Below, one piece after another: positions 17,854 through 25,461 of a stretch of DNA of 36,954 nucleotides. The stretch lies in the NCBI GenBank assembly GCA_963524305.1, contig CAURGH010000017.1:1-36954 (forward strand), read 5' to 3'. The stretch is from JABCPH02 sp963524305 (GTDB lineage Bacteria > Fusobacteriota > Fusobacteriia > Fusobacteriales > Leptotrichiaceae). The notes under the pieces were generated by a model, which worked only from the letters and a program-made list of their open reading frames with translations, was not told where the DNA came from and made no database searches. The translations under genes and the position numbers were made by a program. Every line of letters begins with the position of its first letter. The first letter of the stretch is position 1.

Positions 17854-19032
17854 TTAATACGTATTAATTGTTTCTAAAGCTATTTCTTCTATATCAGAAG
17901 TATAATTAAAAAATGCTCTATTTGTACTGCCAATTAAACTTTCAGCAACTTCTTTTGACTGATTAAAATTCCCTTTATTTTCATAATAATTCATTAAACT
18001 TAATACCGCTTCTGCATTCCCAAATTCATAACCTTTTAAAAATAGATTTTCAGCTTCTGATTCTTCTCCATTATTATATTTTAATTTAGCCAACGCTTGA
18101 ATGCAATTCATATTTCCAACAGTTTCTCCAAATTTAAATATTATTTCAGCTTCTGATTTTTTATTTTTCATTTCTTTAAGTTTACCTAAGTAATATAAAC
18201 TTTCATATATTTTAGCTTTATCATAAGCCAACAAAAAATATTTTTCTGCATTTTTATAATCTGTTTTAGAAAAATAGAATTGTCCTAAAAAATATGCTCC
18301 TTCATATCCATATTTAAAAGTTTTTTCATATTCCTCCTTAGCTTCTTCCATTTTTCGTTTTTTCAATAAAGTTTCAGCTTCTGTTATTAAATCAAAAATT
18401 TTATTTTTCTTTTCATCTCCCAACATAAGATTTATTTTTATCATAATATCTTCTGTTAACCCTCTTAATCGCTCAGTTTTTAACATTTTTCCCTTCAATT
18501 CAAAAATTTTCTCTTTATCTCTCTCTTTGTAATAAACTCTCATTAGAGAATACAATTCTAAAGCATGGTTCATATTTTCAATTTTTAAATATTTTTTGGC
18601 TTCTTCTGTTTTATTTTCAGATACTAATAATACTCCATACAATGTCAAAGAAAATTTATCATTATTTTTTATCCCTCTTAGATACCATTCTTTTGCTAAA
18701 TCTAAGTTTCCCTTTTCTTCATAAATTATTCCTAACAATGAAGCTGATTTCAAAACTCCCTTTTCGTATGCCTCTTTAAGTTTTTGTTCCGCTTTTTCAA
18801 CATCATTCATGTCATAGTAATACAGAATTCCCAAGTCAAAATATGCTTCTTTATCATATTTAATCGCTTCCAAATAATATTCCTCCGCTTTTTTATAATT
18901 TTTATTTCTAATCTCTTTTTCCACTTTTTCTTTTAAATATTCGTATTTCTCTCTTTTTGTTTCGTTTTTTTTCAAATCACAACTTATTATACTTAAAAAT
19001 AATATTACTAAAACTATTAACTTTTTTGACAT
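17854..19032 (-). CDS. TPR/Sel1-type repeat lipoprotein, candidate immunity protein
   Basis: 392 residues. A signal peptide with lipobox (LSIISC, Cys at about 18) is followed by TPR/Sel1-like helical repeats through the whole mature part (YKKAEEYYLEAIKYDKEAYF, KGNLDLAKEWYLRGIKNNDK, YKNAEKYFLLAYDKAKIYES). AAAGGAG lies 8 bases before the ATG. Encoded right after the module B DUF4280 protein, it matches the position of the Sel1 lipoprotein in module A but is longer and more diverged, as expected for immunity proteins fitted to different toxins (inference). A general scaffold role in the envelope cannot be excluded. Confidence 0.8.
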   Translation of the reverse strand: MSKKLIVLVILFLSIISCDLKKNETKREKYEYLKEKVEKEIRNKNYKKAEEYYLEAIKYDKEAYFDLGILYYYDMNDVEKAEQKLKEAYEKGVLKSASLLGIIYEEKGNLDLAKEWYLRGIKNNDKFSLTLYGVLLVSENKTEEAKKYLKIENMNHALELYSLMRVYYKERDKEKIFELKGKMLKTERLRGLTEDIMIKINLMLGDEKKNKIFDLITEAETLLKKRKMEEAKEEYEKTFKYGYEGAYFLGQFYFSKTDYKNAEKYFLLAYDKAKIYESLYYLGKLKEMKNKKSEAEIIFKFGETVGNMNCIQALAKLKYNNGEESEAENLFLKGYEFGNAEAVLSLMNYYENKGNFNQSKEVAESLIGSTNRAFFNYTSDIEEIALETINTY

Positions 19033-19085
19033 TTAAATACTGCTCCTTTTTTGTAACCTTGAAAAATTTTATTCAATTAAAATAT

Positions 19086-20216
19086 TTATTTTACTGGTAT
19101 TTTAACATTATTAGTTATCCTTATATAAGGTTTTTCTAAAAATTCTATTGTTTTATCACTCCATTCTTGGGAAGGAATATATGAATCTAAAATTTTATTT
19201 TTTTCATTTTTCTTATAATTTTTTAAATATTTTTCTCCCTTGTTTTTTACATCTTTCATTGTATCTTTAAAAATTTGTTTCCCTGCATTTTCAGGATTCT
19301 CACTTGTAGAAACATCTTTTGCATCAAGAATTTTTGTTTCAGGTTTAGGTTCATTTTTTTCATTTTTATATCCATCACCCCAAATAAATTTTGAAATCGG
19401 TGAAAAAAAATTATCATGACTTTTTTTATATTCATATCCAAATGGTGAATTGTACATTGCTCTACTAAAATAATCAAGTCCTTGAAAAATTTGTTTTCCC
19501 CCTTCGGTATCATTTTCTATAGCTGAAGCTGGGTTATAAAATATTTCTTTAACGAATTTTCCTTCTGATTTAATTCCTTTCATTATATCTTTAGATCCCC
19601 AATATAATAAAATAAAATTTTTAATTCCAAATTGACTAAAATCTTGACCAGCATCTTTCACTTTTATCTCAACACTTAAATCTACTCTACACTTTAGTAT
19701 ACTTGTTTTTAATACAGCTTTCTCGTTATCTGCTTGAACAAATGGTGCTAATGTATCGGTTTTCCAATACGCATTTATACAATCTAAACATTTTTCTCCA
19801 GTTATAGCACATTTATTATCTTCAAATCCTTTAAAAAGTTCAAAATTTTCTTTTTGACAATCTTTTTCAGTAGCAATTCTATCTTTATCCTGTAAAAGTA
19901 TTTTTTTATGAAATACTCTCAATTTTAATTTTCTTTTTAAATTAGGACATTCTAATTTAGCACCATCACATACAAATTTTATAATTTCTTCTCTATTCTT
20001 ATATTGTCTTATTGAAGTTTTTCTATTTATATATGTTTTATAATTTTTATCATAAGTCCATTGATTTTCCAAAGTTACATTTTCTTTACCGTAAACTGCT
20101 TCTAAAATTTCTCTTACAACTTTTTCTTTTTTATTTATTCTTGGTTCCAATTTTTTCCTTTCATCTATTTTTCCTTGTAAAGCCTTTCTAAATATCCCAA
20201 TAATATCTTCATTCAT
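19086..20216 (-). CDS. DUF4280/PAAR-like protein with C-terminal effector region (module B)
   Basis: 376 residues. A basic N-terminal extension (1-78) precedes a DUF4280-like domain at about 80-192: FVCDGAKLECPNLK, RIATEKDCQKENFEL, Cys pairs (NKCAITGEKCLDC), ILKCRVDLSVEIK and DAGQDF. The classical CxxGG is reduced to KCRVD, so the domain is diverged. The remaining 180 residues are unrecognised, aromatic-rich (GLDYFSRAMYNSPFGYEYKK, FIWGDGYKNEK) and are the likely effector part. They end in EFLEKPYIRIT, shared with the module A effector candidate. AGAGGA precedes the ATG. It lies 15 bases after the gene at 20232-21047 and 53 bases before the lipoprotein gene. Confidence 0.72.
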   Translation of the reverse strand: MNEDIIGIFRKALQGKIDERKKLEPRINKKEKVVREILEAVYGKENVTLENQWTYDKNYKTYINRKTSIRQYKNREEIIKFVCDGAKLECPNLKRKLKLRVFHKKILLQDKDRIATEKDCQKENFELFKGFEDNKCAITGEKCLDCINAYWKTDTLAPFVQADNEKAVLKTSILKCRVDLSVEIKVKDAGQDFSQFGIKNFILLYWGSKDIMKGIKSEGKFVKEIFYNPASAIENDTEGGKQIFQGLDYFSRAMYNSPFGYEYKKSHDNFFSPISKFIWGDGYKNEKNEPKPETKILDAKDVSTSENPENAGKQIFKDTMKDVKNKGEKYLKNYKKNEKNKILDSYIPSQEWSDKTIEFLEKPYIRITNNVKIPVK

Positions 20217-20231
20217 ATATATTCCTCTTTT

Positions 20232-21047
20232 CTAATAATCTTTAAAATTTTGTAAAAATTCCCTTTTTGAAAATCTAATCTCATCTTTACTGGATATTTC
20301 AATTAAACTATCCACTTTTTGAGTTATATTGCTTTCTTGAAGTAGAAGTCTTTTATATTCTACAACTATTTCCTTAAAACTTCTTTGATATTCTTTTTCA
20401 AAAATTTCTTTTAATTTTGAACTACTTAATTTATAATAAGATTGCTTGCCATTTATGATATATACTCCATTCTCCTCTCTTACATCCAAAGATACAGGAA
20501 TTACTTTGTTACCAAAAATTATTATTTCTTCTTTTTTTTCTTTTAAATTATTTAAAAATACATTCAGAAACCTATAATTTTTAATAAATTTAGTAATTCT
20601 ATCTTCATCAGATGCAAATTTTTTTAAGTTTTCTAATGTTGCATATTTTAAGTTTAAATTTACATTTTCTATTTTTTTTACTTCATCTTGGACAAGATTT
20701 ATTTTTTCCACTATATTTTCTATATTTAAAATACTTATTATATTAAATTTTTTATCTACTAATATATACAATTCATCAAAAATAAAATTTTCCAATATTT
20801 TTTCTTTTAAATATGGAACATCATATTGATGATTTTTTTCTTCTATTTTATAAATAAAATATTCTCCATTTTCATCAGTAAAACTTTTTATCATTTCCAA
20901 AACTACATCACATAATTCAATTTCATTATATTTTTCATCTTCAAATTCAAATTCCATTTTGCTTATATATCTAAATCTTTCCTTTTTCAAAAAATCCGTT
21001 ATATTCTCTGGATTTCTCCTATATTTTTCATTTATCATATCCAACAC
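20232..21047 (-). CDS. Unrecognised protein between VgrG2 and its effector; adaptor candidate
   Basis: 271 residues, soluble, Glu/Lys/Ile-rich, no membrane segment. No family recognised. It starts 16 bases after the vgrG2 stop; the GTG at 21047 and the ATG at 21038 (MINEKYRRN) are both possible, and the ribosome site is weak. In type VI loci, genes placed between vgrG and a PAAR-type effector often encode loading adaptors (DUF4123, DUF1795 and DUF2169 are known examples). This protein resembles none of them that I can see, so the role is inferred from position only. Modules A and C lack this gene, which may mean the adaptor is specific to the module B effector. Confidence 0.65.
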   Translation of the reverse strand: MLDMINEKYRRNPENITDFLKKERFRYISKMEFEFEDEKYNEIELCDVVLEMIKSFTDENGEYFIYKIEEKNHQYDVPYLKEKILENFIFDELYILVDKKFNIISILNIENIVEKINLVQDEVKKIENVNLNLKYATLENLKKFASDEDRITKFIKNYRFLNVFLNNLKEKKEEIIIFGNKVIPVSLDVREENGVYIINGKQSYYKLSSSKLKEIFEKEYQRSFKEIVVEYKRLLLQESNITQKVDSLIEISSKDEIRFSKREFLQNFKDY

Positions 21048-21063
21048 CTGCTCTTTTCAAAAT

Positions 21064-22734
21064 TTATCCATTTATCAATACTTTTCCGCCACCAGCAACT
21101 TTTGATGTTCCTGATGAAGTTATTGTCGTATCATTGTTAGAGGTTATCGTAGTATTCTGTGTTGATGTCTGTGTGATATTTTGTGCAAGTACAGATTTTA
21201 CCCCTTCTACAGTTTCAGAATAATTTTTAGCACTGTTGCTTATACTTCCCGCACTCTCTGAAATACTGTCCGCACTTTCCGATATGCTACTAGCAGTCTG
21301 CGAAATCGAGCTTGCCGCACTTGTTGACAAACTATTAGTCGCAAGAACCATATTAAAGTCCGAATCTCCCACGTGATAATTCCTGTTAGCCACATCTGTA
21401 AACCTTCCATTCCCATCATTATTAACCGCTCCTAAAACTATTGCATGCGTTTCATTCCCGTTTGAAAAATAAAGTGCCACTCTATCGTTTACTTCTGGCG
21501 CTGGTGTAAATCCTGTATTACTTTGACTATATGGAGTTACATATGGAAAATAGCTTTTCCCAGCATATTTATCCTCAAATGACTGCCCATTTTCTCCCAG
21601 TTTTAGCAATCCTTCCGTTAAATTCAATGTCATTACGGCTATATCACTTGCTTTAACTCTTTCTTTTACATTTTCATTCTGATTATTTTCAGCCTTTTCT
21701 ATATACTTATTAAGTGGTTTTGCTCCAATTGTTCTTCCCTCAAGATTATCCGAACTCCCATCAGTTCTTCCATGATTACTCTTGCTTTCATCTGTTCTTG
21801 CAATATGTACTGTTCTCGCTTCTATTACTGCTCCTCTTATCTTTTCGTGTGGTATCGGATCTACAAAATAGTCTGTCTGTTTTCCAAGTGTATATTCGCA
21901 TTTTAGGGTATTTCCTTCGTTGTATATTCTGCTTTCTATAACATAATAGTCGTTTTCAGTTTCTTCTTCGCCTGCCCTGTTTCTAGCCTTTAATTTTATT
22001 GGGGTTGAAACAGGATATACTTCTGTTCCTGTTATTTTATACATTGTCCTTTTATTTTTCTTGCTTTTTCCATATTGGGAATATGTTGTATTCGGTGTCT
22101 GCACAGCCTGATTTTTCAAAAATCCAACTAGGATTTTATCATAATAAGGAATTATTGGTTGTCCTGTATATGAAGCCAGCCTTTTTAGATATTCCCAGTC
22201 TGTTTCGTTATACTGGATTGTCATTCTTGGGACTTCTTTCATATCTTCCCCTACACTTATTATTTTTTCTCCATTTGCCCCGTAATTTTTGTTAATTTCT
22301 TCAGCTATTGCCGAATAAGTTAGTGAAGGATCCTGAAATGAACGGTATCTTGGTATCCTGTCAAGAATAATACTTTTAGAAATACAGGTAATTTCCACTA
22401 CTAAAGAGCCTGTCTTAATTTCAGAAAGTTTGATATCATCAATTATCCCATTTAAAAATATTTTATCATTGGAAGTTCTATTTTCATTTGAAATATTGCT
22501 TCTTCCAGAAATAATAATTTTAATATCCTCATCCTTGTCTATTGCAGCATCATAAATATTTATCTGCTGTAAAGAGGCGATATACTTTATTTTCCCAACA
22601 GTATGTTCCCCAATTCTTGAATCTATTTTTAAAGTCATATCCCTCCACAATATTTGCTGCCCGTCAATTTCTATTTTTATTCTTTCTGCTGAAAAAAATT
22701 CCACTGGTTTCTGATTTTGCAAGATACTGTTCAT
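21064..22734 (-). CDS. vgrG: VgrG-like spike protein 2
   Basis: 556 residues, very close to VgrG1 through the D domain and OB region (IPRYRSFQDPSLTYSAIAEE, EKIRGAVIEARTVHIARTDE, SYFPYVTPYSQSNTG). The tail differs: residues 476-510 are five consecutive seven-residue units (SISQTAS SISESAD SISES and on), then a Thr/Asn-rich beta repeat (TSTQNTTITSNNDTTITSSG) ending KVLING. Such a tail would extend the trimeric needle. AAGGAG lies 10 bases before the ATG. The gene at 22784-24055 ends 49 bases upstream. It heads module B. Confidence 0.9.
   Translation of the reverse strand: MNSILQNQKPVEFFSAERIKIEIDGQQILWRDMTLKIDSRIGEHTVGKIKYIASLQQINIYDAAIDKDEDIKIIISGRSNISNENRTSNDKIFLNGIIDDIKLSEIKTGSLVVEITCISKSIILDRIPRYRSFQDPSLTYSAIAEEINKNYGANGEKIISVGEDMKEVPRMTIQYNETDWEYLKRLASYTGQPIIPYYDKILVGFLKNQAVQTPNTTYSQYGKSKKNKRTMYKITGTEVYPVSTPIKLKARNRAGEEETENDYYVIESRIYNEGNTLKCEYTLGKQTDYFVDPIPHEKIRGAVIEARTVHIARTDESKSNHGRTDGSSDNLEGRTIGAKPLNKYIEKAENNQNENVKERVKASDIAVMTLNLTEGLLKLGENGQSFEDKYAGKSYFPYVTPYSQSNTGFTPAPEVNDRVALYFSNGNETHAIVLGAVNNDGNGRFTDVANRNYHVGDSDFNMVLATNSLSTSAASSISQTASSISESADSISESAGSISNSAKNYSETVEGVKSVLAQNITQTSTQNTTITSNNDTTITSSGTSKVAGGGKVLING
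21205..21309 (-). repeat. Heptad repeat tract in VgrG2
   Basis: Five tandem 21-base units encode seven-residue repeats of the form S-I-S-E-S-A-x. It begins right after the conserved block TNSLSTSAAS and is replaced by a different helical segment in VgrG1. It probably forms a trimeric coiled-coil or stalk segment. Confidence 0.65.
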
Positions 22735-22783
22735 TCCATATCACTCCTTTTTTATTCTTAATTATTATTTATTCTCAAAAAAT

Positions 22784-24046
22784 TTAAGAAAACTTTACTA
22801 TAATTTCATATTCTGGAAAGAAAAAATTTATTACAGAACAGAAATAGTCTATCTTATCCTGTTTAAAAGTCATATTTTCAGGAAAATCTATCGTAATAAC
22901 AAGTTTATCCTTCGAGAAGGTTTTTGTAATTTCCCTTGAAATTTCATCAACTATATATCCATATTTATTTTCAAAATAATCAAACTCCTTTAAATATCCG
23001 TTTATTTCGACTCTTTTTAATTTTATTTCCCCTAAATATTCATAGGCGTTTGCTAATCTATATATTTCTAACTCGCTTCTGATTCTATTTTTATATTTTT
23101 GTCTAATTCTGTTAAGCATATTTTTATTCATTTTATTTGATATTAATTCAAATTTTTGTTCATTGTACCTATTTTCACTACGAATATTTTTTACTGTTAA
23201 AGTTGACCAGTTTTCTATATTTTTTAATTTTGAATTTATTTCCACTATTCCATTTGCTTTAAAAATTATCTCAGTTATTGCTCCTTTGCTATCCTTTGTA
23301 TTTATAAATGTCTGTCCTTCTTGCAGTATCGTTGTCTGATGTATATATATTCCAGCATCTTCCCTCAACAGGTAAGTATTTGTCGTTATGTTGTTTTCAA
23401 ATACATTCCACATAAGGACATAATCCCTAAAATACTCATTTTCTATTTCAGGAAACTCATAATTTATTTCTCCAAGATTTATATTTTTTAATATCTTTTC
23501 ATCAAGTTCTTTATTATCTTCCAATTTTAAGATTACATTGTAAAATTTCGTATTATATGGCATTATAAATGGTTTCCAACGAATTTTATTTGTTTCATAC
23601 ATTTCATAAAGCTCTTTTTCTTTTTTTACATATCTATCTGTATTTTTTAATCTTACCCTAAATTTATATTCCTCATTATTTATTTTTACTGTTGCAGAAT
23701 ACAGTTTATTTTCTATATTTTTCAAATTTTTATTATCCGATGTTATTAAAATTTCTTCCAATATATGCTCATCTTTTCTCACATTTTCAAGTTCCAGAGA
23801 AACTGGACTCATTTCATCATTATATTCGGCTATTTCATCTTTATGAATAGGAATCGTGTATATCGGGTATTCCTTTTTCTTATCAAAATACTTTTCCACA
23901 ACTTTTTCCACATCACTCATATCCGAATTTATCTTTTCCATAAAATAATTATAAAATTCGTTTATTTCTTCCCTCAAATAAACCCTATCCTTTTCATCCA
24001 CAAGTTTTATCAATGATTTTTCCAGCAATTCTTCTATCTTTTCCAT
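22784..24046 (-). CDS. Unrecognised protein, paralogue of 24056-25300
   Basis: About 420 residues, soluble, no signal. Shared layout with its upstream neighbour: helical N-terminus, a block like IRWKPFIMPYNTKFYNVILK (neighbour: IKWENVYCPFAYKAFSLIVE), a long beta-rich centre with basic helices (MLNRIRQKYKNRIRSELEIY), and an ending IDYFCSVINFFFPEYEIIVKF (neighbour: IISFMKGVLEEYLVDCDCIF). I know no family for it. The ATG at 24046 is favoured over the TTG at 24055, though both lack a strong ribosome site; the upstream stop is 9 bases before the ATG, so translation is probably coupled. It sits directly upstream of vgrG2 and could be a baseplate or adaptor protein of module B. Confidence 0.7.
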   Translation of the reverse strand: MEKIEELLEKSLIKLVDEKDRVYLREEINEFYNYFMEKINSDMSDVEKVVEKYFDKKKEYPIYTIPIHKDEIAEYNDEMSPVSLELENVRKDEHILEEILITSDNKNLKNIENKLYSATVKINNEEYKFRVRLKNTDRYVKKEKELYEMYETNKIRWKPFIMPYNTKFYNVILKLEDNKELDEKILKNINLGEINYEFPEIENEYFRDYVLMWNVFENNITTNTYLLREDAGIYIHQTTILQEGQTFINTKDSKGAITEIIFKANGIVEINSKLKNIENWSTLTVKNIRSENRYNEQKFELISNKMNKNMLNRIRQKYKNRIRSELEIYRLANAYEYLGEIKLKRVEINGYLKEFDYFENKYGYIVDEISREITKTFSKDKLVITIDFPENMTFKQDKIDYFCSVINFFFPEYEIIVKFS

Positions 24047-24055
24047 AATTTTCAA

Positions 24056-25300
24056 TTAGAACTCAGTAAATATGCAATCGCAATCTACTAGATATTCTTC
24101 CAAAACTCCTTTCATAAAGCTAATTATATCCGAACTATATTTAGATTTTACATATTTCAATCTCAAATACAATCTTTTTCTTTTATTTTTCAACAAAAAC
24201 TCATCTCTATTCTTAATCTGTAAATCATATGTTTCAATAATTCTACTATTTTCATCAGAAAATCCCACTATACTGTAGTCATCAAATACTTCATATTGCT
24301 GTAATACATTATTCATTTCTACTATGCTTCTTAATATTAAAACCATTTCAGTATTCTGACTATTTTGCCCATTATATTTTTTTATATTTCCATACAGTCT
24401 AACTTTTTTTGTAAAGTTAAAATCAATATTTTTTATAAAATAAAGTTTTAATCTTTCATACTTTATATTGCTTGTTATTATCTTTATAAACTCTCCATCT
24501 CTGTATAAAAATTCAAAATTTCTTGTACTTTTGTCCACGAGCACATTCTCATCTCTCTCTTCCAATATATGCTCATAATAAATCTGTTCTTCTGATGGAC
24601 GTACCAATATTTCAGGGTACTCAGTTTTTTCATTTATATTCCAGCACAATATCCTCTCTATTATACTTTTTTTTATTTCTTCAGAAAAATTTACTTTTAT
24701 CATTACTTTATCAAAATCTTCTATATTATTTATATTCTCTGGAAAATCTTCCACTATTAACGAAAACGCCTTATATGCAAAAGGACAATATACATTTTCC
24801 CATTTTATATTATTTCTTTGTATAACTTCAGATATTTCCCTCAATTTTTTTATATACTTATCCTCTTTAACTAACCTAAATTCAACCTTATATTTTTTCC
24901 CAAATTCATCTACAACTTCCCCACCTATTTTTTCCCCATCTATTTCCTTCAACTTTTCATAGGACATATCAAGAAATATAGTCTTATATACCCCTTCTTT
25001 GTCAGCATCTTCATCAAACATCATTTTTGATACTTTCTTATTCAAATCACTCAAAAACATTGGAGCAATTTCTCCCTCATAAAGCCTTACTTCCTCTCTG
25101 TCCAGCAACACAGTCCCAATTGTATAATCTACAACTTCCCCATTTAGTGAATCCGCAACCCTCTCAATAAGTGAACTTACTCTTTCATGCTGTTCCTGTA
25201 GTAATTCAAAACTTGCATGATTTATTGCGACTTTCTCTTCATCCGACATATTTCCCAATGCCCTTGATTTCAATAAATTCTCTAAACTTTTTTTATCCAT
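24056..25300 (-). CDS. Unrecognised protein, paralogue of 22784-24046
   Basis: 414 residues from ATG 25300, which has a GAGGAAGAGGA ribosome site just upstream; an earlier in-frame TTG at 25330 would include that site in the coding region and is unlikely. Soluble, helical N-terminus (LLKSRALGNMSDEEKVAINH), then beta-rich. It has the same block order as 22784-24046 with low identity, so the two are an old duplication. Family unknown. Its 5' side follows a 26-codon vgrG fragment, so its present promoter and leader come from a rearranged vgrG. Confidence 0.7.
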   Translation of the reverse strand: MDKKSLENLLKSRALGNMSDEEKVAINHASFELLQEQHERVSSLIERVADSLNGEVVDYTIGTVLLDREEVRLYEGEIAPMFLSDLNKKVSKMMFDEDADKEGVYKTIFLDMSYEKLKEIDGEKIGGEVVDEFGKKYKVEFRLVKEDKYIKKLREISEVIQRNNIKWENVYCPFAYKAFSLIVEDFPENINNIEDFDKVMIKVNFSEEIKKSIIERILCWNINEKTEYPEILVRPSEEQIYYEHILEERDENVLVDKSTRNFEFLYRDGEFIKIITSNIKYERLKLYFIKNIDFNFTKKVRLYGNIKKYNGQNSQNTEMVLILRSIVEMNNVLQQYEVFDDYSIVGFSDENSRIIETYDLQIKNRDEFLLKNKRKRLYLRLKYVKSKYSSDIISFMKGVLEEYLVDCDCIFTEF

Positions 25301-25338
25301 TTCCTCTTCCTCTCGCTTTATTTTTAACAATTTATTTT

Positions 25339-25419
25339 TTAGACTTCTTTCATTTTTATTTTTCTTCTTTCTGCTGAAAAAAATTCCACTGGCTTTTGAT
25401 TATTTAAATTATCATTCAT
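25339..25419 (-). pseudogene. 5' fragment of a fourth vgrG
   Basis: ATG 25419 opens a 26-codon frame that begins MNDNLNNQKPVEFFSAER. The first 18 residues match the start of VgrG1 (one substitution) and largely that of VgrG2; after them the sequence becomes KKNKNER-type filler and stops. The nucleotide match covers the same stretch. It is either the scar of a deleted or recombined vgrG or a short leader peptide retained by chance. Confidence 0.8.
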
Positions 25420-25461
25420 AATAATTTCTACCTTTCTATTTCATTTTCAAAAATTTTCACT

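Noticed and set aside
19256..19513. 85-codon minus-strand frame inside the module B effector gene
   Set aside because: Fully inside the better-supported gene 19086-20216 in another frame, Met/Lys-rich and without a ribosome site.
21205..21309. CRISPR-like or satellite repeat
   Set aside because: The periodicity is 21 bases in frame inside VgrG2 and encodes protein heptads; there are no spacers. No CRISPR array is seen anywhere in the window.
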